Positions 1-8,037 of a DNA stretch of 64,000 bases are shown piece after piece (position 1 is the stretch's first letter; each line of letters starts with the position of its first letter). The position numbers and the translations under genes were made by a program. Under the pieces are notes generated by a model. That model was not told where the DNA came from, did no database searches, and saw only the letters and a program-made list of their open reading frames with translations. This DNA is from MGIIb-O2 sp002494975 (GTDB lineage Archaea; Thermoplasmatota; Poseidoniia; Poseidoniales; Thalassarchaeaceae): positions 248,001 through 312,000 of the forward strand of contig JAOMRN010000002.1 of the NCBI GenBank assembly GCA_028355015.1, given 5' to 3'.

Positions 1-127
1 GCTGATTACCAAGCCTAACGGGTAGTTATGACCTTCATGAAGCCTCCTATTGATTCAATATCTACTTTAGGGGTTTTATTACCTTGATTCTGACTCTTAC
101 ATAATAAGGGATAGAGATTAAGTCATA

Positions 128-613
128 GTGCTATCAACGGAGTACATGGTTGAGCCTTCCTCCGATAGGCGAGCAGTGTTTAGAGGGGTTGTTAGTTTGG
201 CCCTTCATGATGGAAACTTGAGTTTCGGAGAGAAGAGGTTGATTACAAAATTGGCCATGGCTTTGAGATTAGATGATGATGAACCAAAAATGATCTATGA
301 TGCGATTCTAGAAGAAGAAAAATTAGAAGATGGTCATCCTTTGACAATTAGTGAAAAATTTACAGCATATGAACAAGTCCTAGAAACTTTCTTGATTAAT
401 ACCAATAAAACGGACGATGAGCTTAGAATGATTGCTTATTTGAGACGTGTTTTTGAGATTAGTGATTCTGAACATCGAGCAATCTTGAGTAGTTTAGACA
501 GGCAGCTTGAAGATATTGTACATCGCAATGTTAAACAAAGTATTAGATTCGAATTGAAAGAAATAAATAAAAGGCTATCAGAGATTCTTGAAAGTGTGCG
601 AATTCAAAGATGA
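128..613 (+). CDS. TerB-like helical protein
   Basis: The product is 161 aa, soluble and predicted all-helical. Residues 20-37 (GVVSLALHDGNLSFGEKR) resemble the start of the TerB-like fold, where a short acidic 'DG..s..E' turn joins two helices. The biochemical role of TerB-like domains is mostly unknown; many are linked to membrane-associated stress or metal-sensing systems. The frame starts with GTG; an ATG 18 bases downstream (146) is a possible alternative start. It heads a same-strand run of four genes ending in the MobA-like gene, with gaps of about 10, 31 and 4 bases. The family call is from pattern resemblance only. No metal-binding motif or membrane segment is visible. Confidence 0.55.
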   Translation: MLSTEYMVEPSSDRRAVFRGVVSLALHDGNLSFGEKRLITKLAMALRLDDDEPKMIYDAILEEEKLEDGHPLTISEKFTAYEQVLETFLINTNKTDDELRMIAYLRRVFEISDSEHRAILSSLDRQLEDIVHRNVKQSIRFELKEINKRLSEILESVRIQR

Positions 614-623
614 GGAAATTTAG

Positions 624-1271
624 ATGAAGTCAGGGGATCTTGATGATTTTTTAGCTCAGCAAAAATCAAGAATACACTTGTCCGACAGGAAATTAGCGAA
701 TCTAGTGAGAGATGCTTATCCAATTGGAGTTCCTGCTTTAATAATGAAATCTAGCACAGATAGAATGACCGATTCTTCTGGATATTCGTTCATCTTAGGG
801 ACTCCTGATGAGATTTTGAGGAATCTAGCGTCTTGGTTAATCACTAATGCAGGTAATACTCACAGAATATTATTGAAATTGATTGGGAGATTATGGAAAA
901 GACATGGTAGAGAAGATATTGCTTTGGCCGCCATATTACTATCTAATCTAGACCATAAAGGGATGGGGACAGATCCTTGGTCGATACTCCAGCAATCAAT
1001 CAATCCAATGGAATCAGTAGATTCTCTGCTATTGAACATTGAAGAATTATTTCGGGCGAAACGTCAGCCACCTAATGATGAACAAATATTTGATTGGATT
1101 AACGGGCGTAAAATCGAGCAACATATGTCTTTGATTGTTATTTATTCAGGATTATTGCATGGACACAAGTTTTCTTCTGAATTAATTGAGAAGATAATGC
1201 AAATAAATATACCAGTAGGAGATTCTATTTTAACTCGAATAAAGAGTAAAATCTCTTCTTTAGAAGCGTAG
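624..1271 (+). CDS. hypothetical helical protein
   Basis: I do not recognise this 215-aa protein. It is soluble, has no signal peptide, cysteine motif or membrane segment, and appears largely helical. The stretch around residues 68-110 (LASWLITNAGNTHRILLKL and following) could form short helical repeats. It begins 10 bases after the TerB-like gene and is followed closely by a small helical gene and the MobA-like gene on the same strand, so all four are probably co-transcribed. The middle genes could be partners of the TerB-like protein, but nothing in the sequence proves this. Confidence 0.6.
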   Translation: MKSGDLDDFLAQQKSRIHLSDRKLANLVRDAYPIGVPALIMKSSTDRMTDSSGYSFILGTPDEILRNLASWLITNAGNTHRILLKLIGRLWKRHGREDIALAAILLSNLDHKGMGTDPWSILQQSINPMESVDSLLLNIEELFRAKRQPPNDEQIFDWINGRKIEQHMSLIVIYSGLLHGHKFSSELIEKIMQINIPVGDSILTRIKSKISSLEA

Positions 1272-1302
1272 TACTGATTGCTGATGGTTGTCTCGGGGTA
1301 CT

Positions 1303-1512
1303 ATGGTGGAGCGTCTACTACCTTCTGACGACCCCATTGCTGAAGATGTTCTTGAGTGGACCATTAAACGAGATTCTAAAGATATTAAACAACTAATGAG
1401 ATGGATGGAGACAACTGAAATAAGAAGAGATAGGCAGGTTCTACTAAATCGAGCCATGGATTTAATGGATGAAATTCAGTACGCACTCAATCGATTAAGT
1501 GAATTAAGGTGA
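1303..1512 (+). CDS. small helical hypothetical protein
   Basis: This is a 69-aa protein rich in Asp, Glu, Arg and Leu, consistent with two helices or a short coiled coil (residues about 20-69). I chose ATG 1303; an upstream in-frame TTG at 1288 would add five residues. It has no recognisable domain. Its stop codon (AGG TGA) forms part of the Shine-Dalgarno-like GGTGA just ahead of the next ATG, which suggests coupled translation with the MobA-like gene. Confidence 0.55.
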   Translation: MVERLLPSDDPIAEDVLEWTIKRDSKDIKQLMRWMETTEIRRDRQVLLNRAMDLMDEIQYALNRLSELR

Positions 1513-1516
1513 AAGT

Positions 1517-2080
1517 ATGCGATCTTTGCTTCTAGCAGGAGGTAGATCATCACGTATGGGGCAAGACAAGGCTCTAATCGAAATAGATGGTTTACCGATG
1601 ATTGCAAGAGTTGTTAATGCATTAGTCGAAGCTGGTAAAGAACCTGTCAGAATAGCAGTTGCAAGTCCTGAAAAAATGGAAGCTTACGCTGCAGTAATTG
1701 ATTCAAGTTATAATATTGAATGGGTGCTCGATTCAGTACAGTATGCGGGACCGGTTGATTCAATTATAGAAAATTTAAATGATCCTTTTGCAATAAAAGA
1801 AGATCATGTACAATTAGCTACAATAGACGTCCCTTGGATAAATGCGGATGTATTTACTAGCTTAGAAAAATCTATGTCGAAAAATGACATGGCAGTTATT
1901 CCAACTGATGGTCAAATTTTGCACCCTTTAATCGCTTTAGTAAGACCCAAAATATTGAAACTGCAATTTAAAAAATGGAATGATGAATCCTTGAGAGAGG
2001 TTTTTTTGAAAAATCCGCACACACTTCTAATGATTGACCGCGCCCTGATTAAGAACATAAACTCTCGAAAAGATCTGTGA
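1517..2080 (+). CDS. mobA: MobA-like molybdenum cofactor nucleotidyltransferase
   Basis: The 187-aa protein opens with LLAGGRSSRMGQDKAL (residues 4-19), the nucleotide-binding signature of MobA and related NTP transferases (LAGGxSxRMGxDKAL). MobA attaches GMP to Mo-molybdopterin to make the guanine dinucleotide cofactor. A later segment, ATIDVPWINADVF, matches the family's metal-binding region, where D follows a beta strand, and ALVRP occurs near residue 140. The length is normal for the family. A GGTGA ribosome site lies 4 bases before ATG 1517. It is the last gene of a four-gene run. MoeA (about 56.8 kb) and a MOSC protein (18.5 kb) elsewhere in the window support molybdopterin metabolism. 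A CTP- or other cofactor-specific MobA-like enzyme (MocA type) cannot be excluded. Confidence 0.85.
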   Translation: MRSLLLAGGRSSRMGQDKALIEIDGLPMIARVVNALVEAGKEPVRIAVASPEKMEAYAAVIDSSYNIEWVLDSVQYAGPVDSIIENLNDPFAIKEDHVQLATIDVPWINADVFTSLEKSMSKNDMAVIPTDGQILHPLIALVRPKILKLQFKKWNDESLREVFLKNPHTLLMIDRALIKNINSRKDL

Positions 2081-2152
2081 TGCAGGGAATAAGTATAAGT
2101 CAGAGGAGGGCCGAAATCAGAATAAGGCCACTGAGCCAGGATAAGTGATTAT

Positions 2153-2479
2153 ATGGGAATAGTAGAAATGATGAAATTTGACGATAGCGTGAATTTGACA
2201 AGAGGTCCTTGGTGGCTGTGGGGAATTGGAATTGGAATAGTTAATATGGTAGTTACTTTAATTTTAGAGATTATGAAATTAGCTATGGATATGGATGCAG
2301 TTATGGATATAGTTGGACTGGTCTTTACTGTAGTTTTTGTTTGGATGGCTTTGGGAGTATGGGTAGGAAGATTGAGAAATCGTGGCTATACCGAACCTGT
2401 AGAATTTGCACTAAGAATTATACTCGTCCCTTGGGGATTAGTTGAATGTGGATTCCTCGCTGGTGCCAGTGAAGAATAA
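2153..2479 (+). CDS. small membrane protein
   Basis: The 108-aa protein has two or three hydrophobic segments: about residues 20-42 (WWLWGIGIGIVNMVVTLIL), 50-72 (VMDIVGLVFTVVFVWMALGV) and a weaker one near 88-104. The pattern R-x-R-N-R-G-Y between segments, following VWVGRL, recalls DUF805-like small inner-membrane proteins, where a WxRRLHDxG turn follows the second helix. The match is weak and I give no function. A good intrinsic-type terminator lies about 40 bases after the stop. An internal ATG at 2168 could also be the start. Confidence 0.6.
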   Translation: MGIVEMMKFDDSVNLTRGPWWLWGIGIGIVNMVVTLILEIMKLAMDMDAVMDIVGLVFTVVFVWMALGVWVGRLRNRGYTEPVEFALRIILVPWGLVECGFLAGASEE

Positions 2480-2520
2480 ATACTATCTGTTGAATTAAGA
2501 TAGTTTCAGAATAACGTAAA

Positions 2521-2565
2521 CCGATACGTTGGAGAATTTTTCCGGCGTATCGGCTTTTTTATTTT
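2521..2565. terminator. intrinsic-type terminator between convergent genes
   Basis: CCGATACG (2521-2528) pairs perfectly with CGTATCGG (2546-2553) across a 17-base loop and is followed by a T-rich run (CTTTTTTATTTT, 2554-2565). It sits after the small membrane protein gene and before the stop of the opposing DDAH-like gene, so it fits termination of plus-strand transcription. The stem plus T-run is of bacterial rho-independent style. Archaeal termination mainly needs the T-run. Confidence 0.75.
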
Positions 2566-2598
2566 ACAAATATCGAAAATAACTTCAAATATATTGTA

Positions 2599-3402
2599 CT
2601 AAGATGTATAAACTGACAGACAGGTCAAAGAACCATCTGCTTGCATTATCGGGGCCATGTCAACAGACATAAGCCTGAAACCCTCGTTCTGGAGGATGTT
2701 TTTTGTCTTTGGAAAACCTGCTGCGACGATTAGCCTATCATTTGAATAGCCAATTGTATTTGAGGCGTAGCTTTCATTATTGGGTATCCAAATAATCTCT
2801 TCTGCAAATTTAGAAATCTGACTTTCTTTAAGATGCCCCTCTGCGGCGATTATTGTTCCTTCTCTTGGAGATGAACATATGGTAGTCAAATGTAAAGTAG
2901 AATTTGGGACTTCAATAAATTCAACATCATAACCATCTTTATTGACATGAGATGCAAGGAATTCTGCACCTTCTTTGTTGGTCCGTGTTGAACGGCCTAT
3001 TAGGTATCTATCATCATAGAATATCACATCGCCGCCATCAAGATTTGCCCCGTTGGGCATTTGAATAATTTCTGCAAAATTTTCCATATGTTCTGACACA
3101 GCAATTTGTTCACCTTCTCTAGAAGGGTGACCCATGTTAGGAATGATTGCTTTACCATCGATCATTACTGCTGTATCTTCAACAAAACAACTATCTGGAA
3201 AATCTGCTAGTTCAGGTAGTATAGTAACTTCAGTACCATGCGCTCTCAAAGCAGTGACATATGCTCTATGAGAGCCCGCTGCATCTTCATAACTAGGTGT
3301 TTTAGTTCCAAAATAGTTAGAAAGTGCGTTACTGTAATTAGAAGAAATTCCTCTAACAACAGCAGATTTCCTGCTCCTATCATATGCACCTGGCACGGCC
3401 AT
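2599..3402 (-). CDS. N(G),N(G)-dimethylarginine dimethylaminohydrolase-like enzyme
   Basis: The 267-aa protein is of guanidino-group-modifying (amidinotransferase) fold. It matches the DDAH subgroup along its length: PDSCFVEDTAVM (residues 70-80), LDGGDVIF (121-128), STRTNKEGAEFL (138-149), STLHLTTICS with catalytic His171, and a C-terminal SLTCLSVYTS with nucleophile Cys261. DDAH hydrolyses methylated arginines to citrulline and a methylamine; related members are arginine deiminases. The length equals the family norm of 255-285 aa. It is transcribed convergently with the upstream membrane gene and divergently from the HAD gene. The exact substrate (dimethylarginine or arginine) is not decided by sequence alone. 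Confidence 0.85.
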   Translation of the reverse strand: MAVPGAYDRSRKSAVVRGISSNYSNALSNYFGTKTPSYEDAAGSHRAYVTALRAHGTEVTILPELADFPDSCFVEDTAVMIDGKAIIPNMGHPSREGEQIAVSEHMENFAEIIQMPNGANLDGGDVIFYDDRYLIGRSTRTNKEGAEFLASHVNKDGYDVEFIEVPNSTLHLTTICSSPREGTIIAAEGHLKESQISKFAEEIIWIPNNESYASNTIGYSNDRLIVAAGFPKTKNILQNEGFRLMSVDMAPIMQADGSLTCLSVYTS

Positions 3403-3538
3403 CCGTCATACCATCCGTTCATAATGCTTCGGAATACGGAGATGAGATTCCCGAATTAGGAATTTATAACTCTTAGAAAATATATTTTTGTGATGTTTTA
3501 TACCTCTTATTCATGGACTTTCATGATTTCGGGCGGTT

Positions 3539-3961
3539 ATGGAGAACTTAGTTGAAGCTGTAGATAGTAATGGGAAAAAAATCAGTCCGGTGCTGCCATC
3601 CGACAAGAAAAATTACCTGATAGATATTGATGGAACTGTTGGAGAAGATATCCCCAATGAGGAGCCAGAAAGAATGGTGACTGCTGAAGCCTATCCAGAT
3701 GCTATCGAAACAATAAATCGATGGTTTGACGAAGGCCATCATATTTGTTTCTTTACTGCTAGAACTGAAAATCATCGCATAGTAACAGAAACTTGGCTAA
3801 ATGAGAAAGGTTTCAATTATCATTCTCTATTAATGGGTAAGCCACGTGGCGGAAACTATCACTGGATCGATAATCACGTCGTGAGAGCTACTCGCTACAC
3901 TTCTAAATTTACAGATTTAGTAAAGCGTAACGTAGAGATTGAAGTATTCGATGACGAATAA
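3539..3961 (+). CDS. HAD-superfamily phosphatase-like protein
   Basis: This is a compact 140-aa HAD-type protein. Motif I is YLIDIDGTV (the two Asp of DxDGT), motif II is FFTAR (Thr), and a later GKPRGGNYHWIDNH carries the motif III Lys; the usual motif IV acidic pair is reduced to ID. There is no large cap domain, so it could be a small phosphatase acting on nucleotides or sugar phosphates; the substrate is unknown. It ends 2 bases before the stop of the convergent EF-hand lipoprotein gene. A TATA-like TTTTATACC (about 3495-3503) lies upstream. Function beyond HAD hydrolase is not resolved. Confidence 0.75.
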   Translation: MENLVEAVDSNGKKISPVLPSDKKNYLIDIDGTVGEDIPNEEPERMVTAEAYPDAIETINRWFDEGHHICFFTARTENHRIVTETWLNEKGFNYHSLLMGKPRGGNYHWIDNHVVRATRYTSKFTDLVKRNVEIEVFDDE

Positions 3962-3963
3962 CT

Positions 3964-5691
3964 TCAATCGTCTCTACGTGGCAATAGGAACGCTGCCCCT
4001 AGCATACTGATAGTTGCAAGAAGTCCACCAAAACCTGGCATATTCGGAGCATTTACTCCAGATTCTGAAACGTAACTGTCGGACCATGAATCATACAAAT
4101 CGAATTGATAATCAGGGTGCATACCAGTTAATTCTAGCGTATCTCCAGCGGAAATCATGCCATCCATGTCTACATCCGTGTAAACATAAGTTGAGTTGCC
4201 TATTTGGCCAGTTAGAGAACTAAGACTTGCTTCTCCCTCTACCATACATTCTGATCTTTCATCAGAATTGCATGATAAGAAGTTGATTGAGAAGTCGCTC
4301 AAAGGCGCCTCGAAAGTTTGATTATCAGCTATTGTAAGGGATAAATCTCTTGGCTCGTTATCATCTTCATCGGAACCATCGTTGTCATACTCATCGGATC
4401 CATCGGAACAGTCTTCGTCTCCGTCATTGACATAATCTAGAGGGATTTCTTCGCCATTGTCGCAAATCCACATCTCTGAATCGTCATCTTCCATTGAGTC
4501 TATCCAGTTTGATAATTCATCATAATCTAAATATCCATCGTCGTTAGTATCTGAGTAATTGAAATGATCCTGCGTTTCAGACCTATCTTGATCATCTTCA
4601 AAACCTCCATCATAATTAATGATGAAATCTTCAAATTCGTCCCAACTGACTAATGAGTCGCCATTCTTATCCATTAAGTATAGTGCCTGATCAGGACTCA
4701 TGCCATCATCGTCGTGTCCATCATCGTCGTGTCCGTCATCGTCATCTTGATCATGGTTGCCGAAATCTGGTAAGCCGTCCCAATATACTGGAATAGCCGT
4801 CTTAGGTAGTGTCTGATCAACTGTAATTACTACAGCATCGCCCCACATTATAGCGTAGGACATATGCGATGTAGCGCCTGTTTCATTAGTCGTCACCATA
4901 GAATAAGACATTAGCTCTGAGTCCTCATCAATCTTAATTGAAAGATTCATGATAGCTCCGGTCTCATTGGTCGTTGACATATCCATTGTTTGAGAATTGG
5001 TTGCTGAATCGAAACTTACCGATATTGTAGCGTTTTCTATATCTAAGGCATCATCGTCAAGCCCATCGTCATCGTCATCGTCATCTTCTGAGTCATCGCC
5101 CATATCACTGACCATTGAATCAGCTAACATTGGAAGAACCCATTCCATTACATTAGGAGACATGTCTCTAGTCTGATATTTAACATCAATAGTTTCTCCA
5201 CCCATTTGAGTTATCATCATACCATCTAATTTGTGGTGTACATTCACAATTTCTCCGACTTGTGTCATTGTTGTTACCTGGGAGAACATCATTGGCATGC
5301 TCATTACCATAGAAACATGAGCCGCATTTGCGGACATATTTACCATGACAGTTTCTTCAATTAGCATCATAGCACCACCAGTATCGGCCATTTCATTATC
5401 TTCCATTGGCATTGTCATCGACATTGAATAACCAGCAGTTGAGTTTTGATTCAACATAGATTGAAGATCTATTCCTTCATCCATTGCATTCATAAATACA
5501 TCCATTGATGCAGCATAAATACAGTTTCCTACAAGTTCTGTAGTAGCATTGTCATCATAATTTTTTGCTTCGGCATCCATACAGCCTACGATGTCATCAA
5601 TCAATTCTTCCAAGGTGGCATCGTCGAGACATCCCGCTAAGGGAGTCGATACTAATAATAGAGTGGCTAGCAGTACAGTAATTTGCTTCAT
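3964..5691 (-). CDS. secreted EF-hand / LDLa-like PGF-CTERM lipoprotein
   Basis: This 575-aa exported protein has a signal peptide ending in a lipobox (LAGC, Cys21) and a C-terminal PGF-CTERM tail: MPGF, a hydrophobic stretch, then RRDD. The middle carries calcium-loop motifs (DKNGDSLVSWDE and DTNDDGYLDYDE, EF-hand-like) and a third, DVDMDGMISAGD, near the C terminus. DGDEDCSDGSDE resembles the calcium-binding end of an LDL-receptor class A repeat but lacks the full six cysteines. Several Asp-rich runs and His-Asp repeats (around 4710-4750 in DNA) occur. The N-terminal half is Met- and Thr-rich. Expected to be lipid-anchored and processed by an archaeosortase; no archaeosortase is in the window. 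The ligand or role is unknown; calcium-dependent cell-surface structure is an inference. Confidence 0.8.
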   Translation of the reverse strand: MKQITVLLATLLLVSTPLAGCLDDATLEELIDDIVGCMDAEAKNYDDNATTELVGNCIYAASMDVFMNAMDEGIDLQSMLNQNSTAGYSMSMTMPMEDNEMADTGGAMMLIEETVMVNMSANAAHVSMVMSMPMMFSQVTTMTQVGEIVNVHHKLDGMMITQMGGETIDVKYQTRDMSPNVMEWVLPMLADSMVSDMGDDSEDDDDDDDGLDDDALDIENATISVSFDSATNSQTMDMSTTNETGAIMNLSIKIDEDSELMSYSMVTTNETGATSHMSYAIMWGDAVVITVDQTLPKTAIPVYWDGLPDFGNHDQDDDDGHDDDGHDDDGMSPDQALYLMDKNGDSLVSWDEFEDFIINYDGGFEDDQDRSETQDHFNYSDTNDDGYLDYDELSNWIDSMEDDDSEMWICDNGEEIPLDYVNDGDEDCSDGSDEYDNDGSDEDDNEPRDLSLTIADNQTFEAPLSDFSINFLSCNSDERSECMVEGEASLSSLTGQIGNSTYVYTDVDMDGMISAGDTLELTGMHPDYQFDLYDSWSDSYVSESGVNAPNMPGFGGLLATISMLGAAFLLPRRDD

Positions 5692-5790
5692 TAATCGCTG
5701 GCACTTGCCCTAACTATATCAATCACACCCCGGCATTCTTTTTGCTCATGGTATGAAAAGAGTAACATATTCTAGTGAATACGACCCCTC

Positions 5791-7272
5791 ATGAAGACAC
5801 GTATGATGGCCCCGCTAGTTAGCCTAATGATGTGTTTAGTCGCATTTTCTGGATGCCTTCAACTAGATGATGAAAAAGGCGTTATTTCAGAAGAAATCAT
5901 GCCTTCAAATGGAATATTTGTAACTGGACCAGATGGAATTGCAATCGATGTTCCACCCATGCCTATGAGTTTTGTTTTTAGCGATGTAGGAGAAGACGGT
6001 CCAGAACCAAGTATCGGTATTACATCGAGTGGTTGTATATTCTTCATAGCTTTAGAAAAACCTATGAGATCTTGTGACTATGGCTTAACATGGGAAAATT
6101 CGCGAGATTTTACTCAAGCACCATTCACTAGTGACCCTTACGGCTGGGTAGACCCAGTAACTGATCGTGTGTTTAATATTCATATGATGGGGTTAGAATC
6201 TACCTGGATTGGTTGGTCAGATAATGATGGAGAAAGTTGGTTGGGTAACCCTCATGATTCAGGGACTACTCCTTTGAATGATCACATTAAACTCGCAACA
6301 GGGCCTTGGGTCGACGATGGATATGGAATTCCTGGCTCATTGTCTCCAATTTATGACGAGGCAGTATATTTTTGTTACAATAAAGGATTAGGAATTTTCT
6401 GTTTCACCAGTTTTGATGGCGGAGCTACTTTCGAATTGGGGGGTCAGATATTTGGACTAGCCACCGATGATGGAGGTTTACATGGAGCAATTACAACCGC
6501 TCCGGATGGAACCGTTTACGTTACGCCAAGAGTTGAGACGCCCGCGGTAATTTTCTCGAAAGACAATGGTTACTCTTGGGATACTCGAACAATGGGGGAA
6601 GACGTAAGTACACCAAATCCTCGAAAAAATAGCGAAGTTGCAACCGATACAGACTCTAATGCATATCATATATGGTCTGGGGCTGATTTTGGTGTATATA
6701 TGTCAAGAAGTACTGATTCTGGGGAATCTTGGGAACAAGATAGTATTAGAATAAGTCCAATAGAAGTAATTTCGACGACTTTTCCTCAAATTGATGCAGG
6801 AGACCCGGGGCGTATCGCAATAACTTACCTAGGAAGTGAAAATGTAAGTGAATTAGATGAGTTGGATATTGATGAGGTTAATTGGACAGGGAATCCTCAT
6901 ACTGCTAATAATAATGTACACTATCATTTGTATATTACTTACAGCTTAAACGCATTAGATGAAAAACCAATATTCCATACTGTTAGAGTTTCAGACGATC
7001 CTGTGCAAATTGGAAGTATATGTTTGAATAGTGGAGATTGTCGAGATATAGGTGGTTCTAATAGAAATTTACTAGATTTTAACGATTTACACATAGATAG
7101 AGATGGTCGCGTTTATGTGGCCTTTGCAGATGGTTGTACTGGAACCTGTGCAAACGGAAATAATTCACAGCCTGAAGATTCGCGCAGTAAAACTGGTGGA
7201 GTTTACTATCTTGAAAATGGCCCAAGTCTATACGAATCCGTTGGTGACTTAGTAGAATTGATTATGGAATGA
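5791..7272 (+). CDS. BNR/sialidase-like repeat lipoprotein
   Basis: The 493-aa exported protein has a signal peptide with lipobox (AFSGC, Cys21). It contains Asp-box/BNR-like motifs: TSFDGGATF, SKDNGYSWDT, STDSGESWEQ and SDNDGESW. These mark beta-propeller blades as in sialidases and other secreted propellers. Catalytic sialidase residues (an FRIP arginine, a Tyr/Glu pair) are not evident, so glycosidase activity should not be assumed. It is divergent from the EF-hand lipoprotein. A paralogue lies on the minus strand at the far end of the window: IDAGDPGRIAITYLGS here matches VAAGDSGRVAFAYLGD there. Likely a surface binding or degradative protein. Confidence 0.75.
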   Translation: MKTRMMAPLVSLMMCLVAFSGCLQLDDEKGVISEEIMPSNGIFVTGPDGIAIDVPPMPMSFVFSDVGEDGPEPSIGITSSGCIFFIALEKPMRSCDYGLTWENSRDFTQAPFTSDPYGWVDPVTDRVFNIHMMGLESTWIGWSDNDGESWLGNPHDSGTTPLNDHIKLATGPWVDDGYGIPGSLSPIYDEAVYFCYNKGLGIFCFTSFDGGATFELGGQIFGLATDDGGLHGAITTAPDGTVYVTPRVETPAVIFSKDNGYSWDTRTMGEDVSTPNPRKNSEVATDTDSNAYHIWSGADFGVYMSRSTDSGESWEQDSIRISPIEVISTTFPQIDAGDPGRIAITYLGSENVSELDELDIDEVNWTGNPHTANNNVHYHLYITYSLNALDEKPIFHTVRVSDDPVQIGSICLNSGDCRDIGGSNRNLLDFNDLHIDRDGRVYVAFADGCTGTCANGNNSQPEDSRSKTGGVYYLENGPSLYESVGDLVELIME

Positions 7273-7275
7273 AAT

Positions 7276-8037
7276 ATGAAAATAAGATTACATCAGTTTC
7301 TTTCTAAGTGTGGGATTTTTACTTCGAAGAATGAAGTTAAGAATGCTATATGGAGCGGAGACGTTTCAGTTAATGGTTCGACTGTAAAAGATATTAAATT
7401 TGAATTCAATCCAAATACAAAACCTGTAACTTTCAAGGGAAAAGTGCTGACACTACCAACTGATGATGTATATTTTTTATTGAATAAACCGGAAGGAGTA
7501 ATTTGCTCGCGGTTGAATGATCAAGAAAAAAAGTTGAATAAAAAATCTGTATATGAAATTTTTAGAGATAAAGTCCCATCTAATGTGTATGAATCTCTAA
7601 TCACTGTCGGTAGGTTAGATGAGGATACGACTGGGTTTTTATTAGTTACAACAGATGGGAAATTGGTAGATAAAATAACAAATCCAAAAAATCATATTTC
7701 TAAGAAATACCTTGTAGAAACAGAATTGGGAATTACGGAAAATGAAATTTCCCAAATTAAAAGTGGAGTGAAAATTGAAATATCTGACAATGATTATTAT
7801 GAAAGATATGTTTCTCAACCAGCTAATATTACTTTAGCCGATGAAAATATAGCAGTGTTGACAATCAAAGAAGGCAAAAAACGCCAAATCCGACGAATGT
7901 TTAGTGCATTGGGAAATTATGTTATTTCCATACATCGTTTAGGAATAGGTAGTATGGAGCTTTCAAATTATAATATTAATGCTGGGGAATTCCAAGAAAT
8001 AACATTCGATGAAATTAATCAGTATATCTCCAAATAA
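7276..8037 (+). CDS. RsuA/RluB-family pseudouridine synthase
   Basis: The 253-aa protein has an N-terminal S4 RNA-binding domain (residues 1-50: RLHQFLSKCGIFTSKNE, then GDVSVNG) and a catalytic domain with VGRLDEDTTGFLL, where Asp115 is the catalytic aspartate of the GRLDxxTxG motif. KEGKKRQIRRMF fits the family's C-terminal RNA-binding strand. RsuA/RluB/RluE/RluF enzymes convert specific rRNA uridines to pseudouridine. The group is mainly bacterial. It starts 3 bases after the BNR lipoprotein stop and ends next to the convergent purN. The target site is unknown. Confidence 0.88.
   Translation: MKIRLHQFLSKCGIFTSKNEVKNAIWSGDVSVNGSTVKDIKFEFNPNTKPVTFKGKVLTLPTDDVYFLLNKPEGVICSRLNDQEKKLNKKSVYEIFRDKVPSNVYESLITVGRLDEDTTGFLLVTTDGKLVDKITNPKNHISKKYLVETELGITENEISQIKSGVKIEISDNDYYERYVSQPANITLADENIAVLTIKEGKKRQIRRMFSALGNYVISIHRLGIGSMELSNYNINAGEFQEITFDEINQYISK

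Noticed and set aside
1..127. Possible end of an upstream gene or RNA at the window start
   Set aside because: No reading frame, hairpin or RNA signature can be supported in these bases.
5791..7272. Active sialidase
   Set aside because: Asp-box motifs are present, but catalytic Arg triad and Tyr/Glu residues are not visible, so only a propeller-like fold is claimed.
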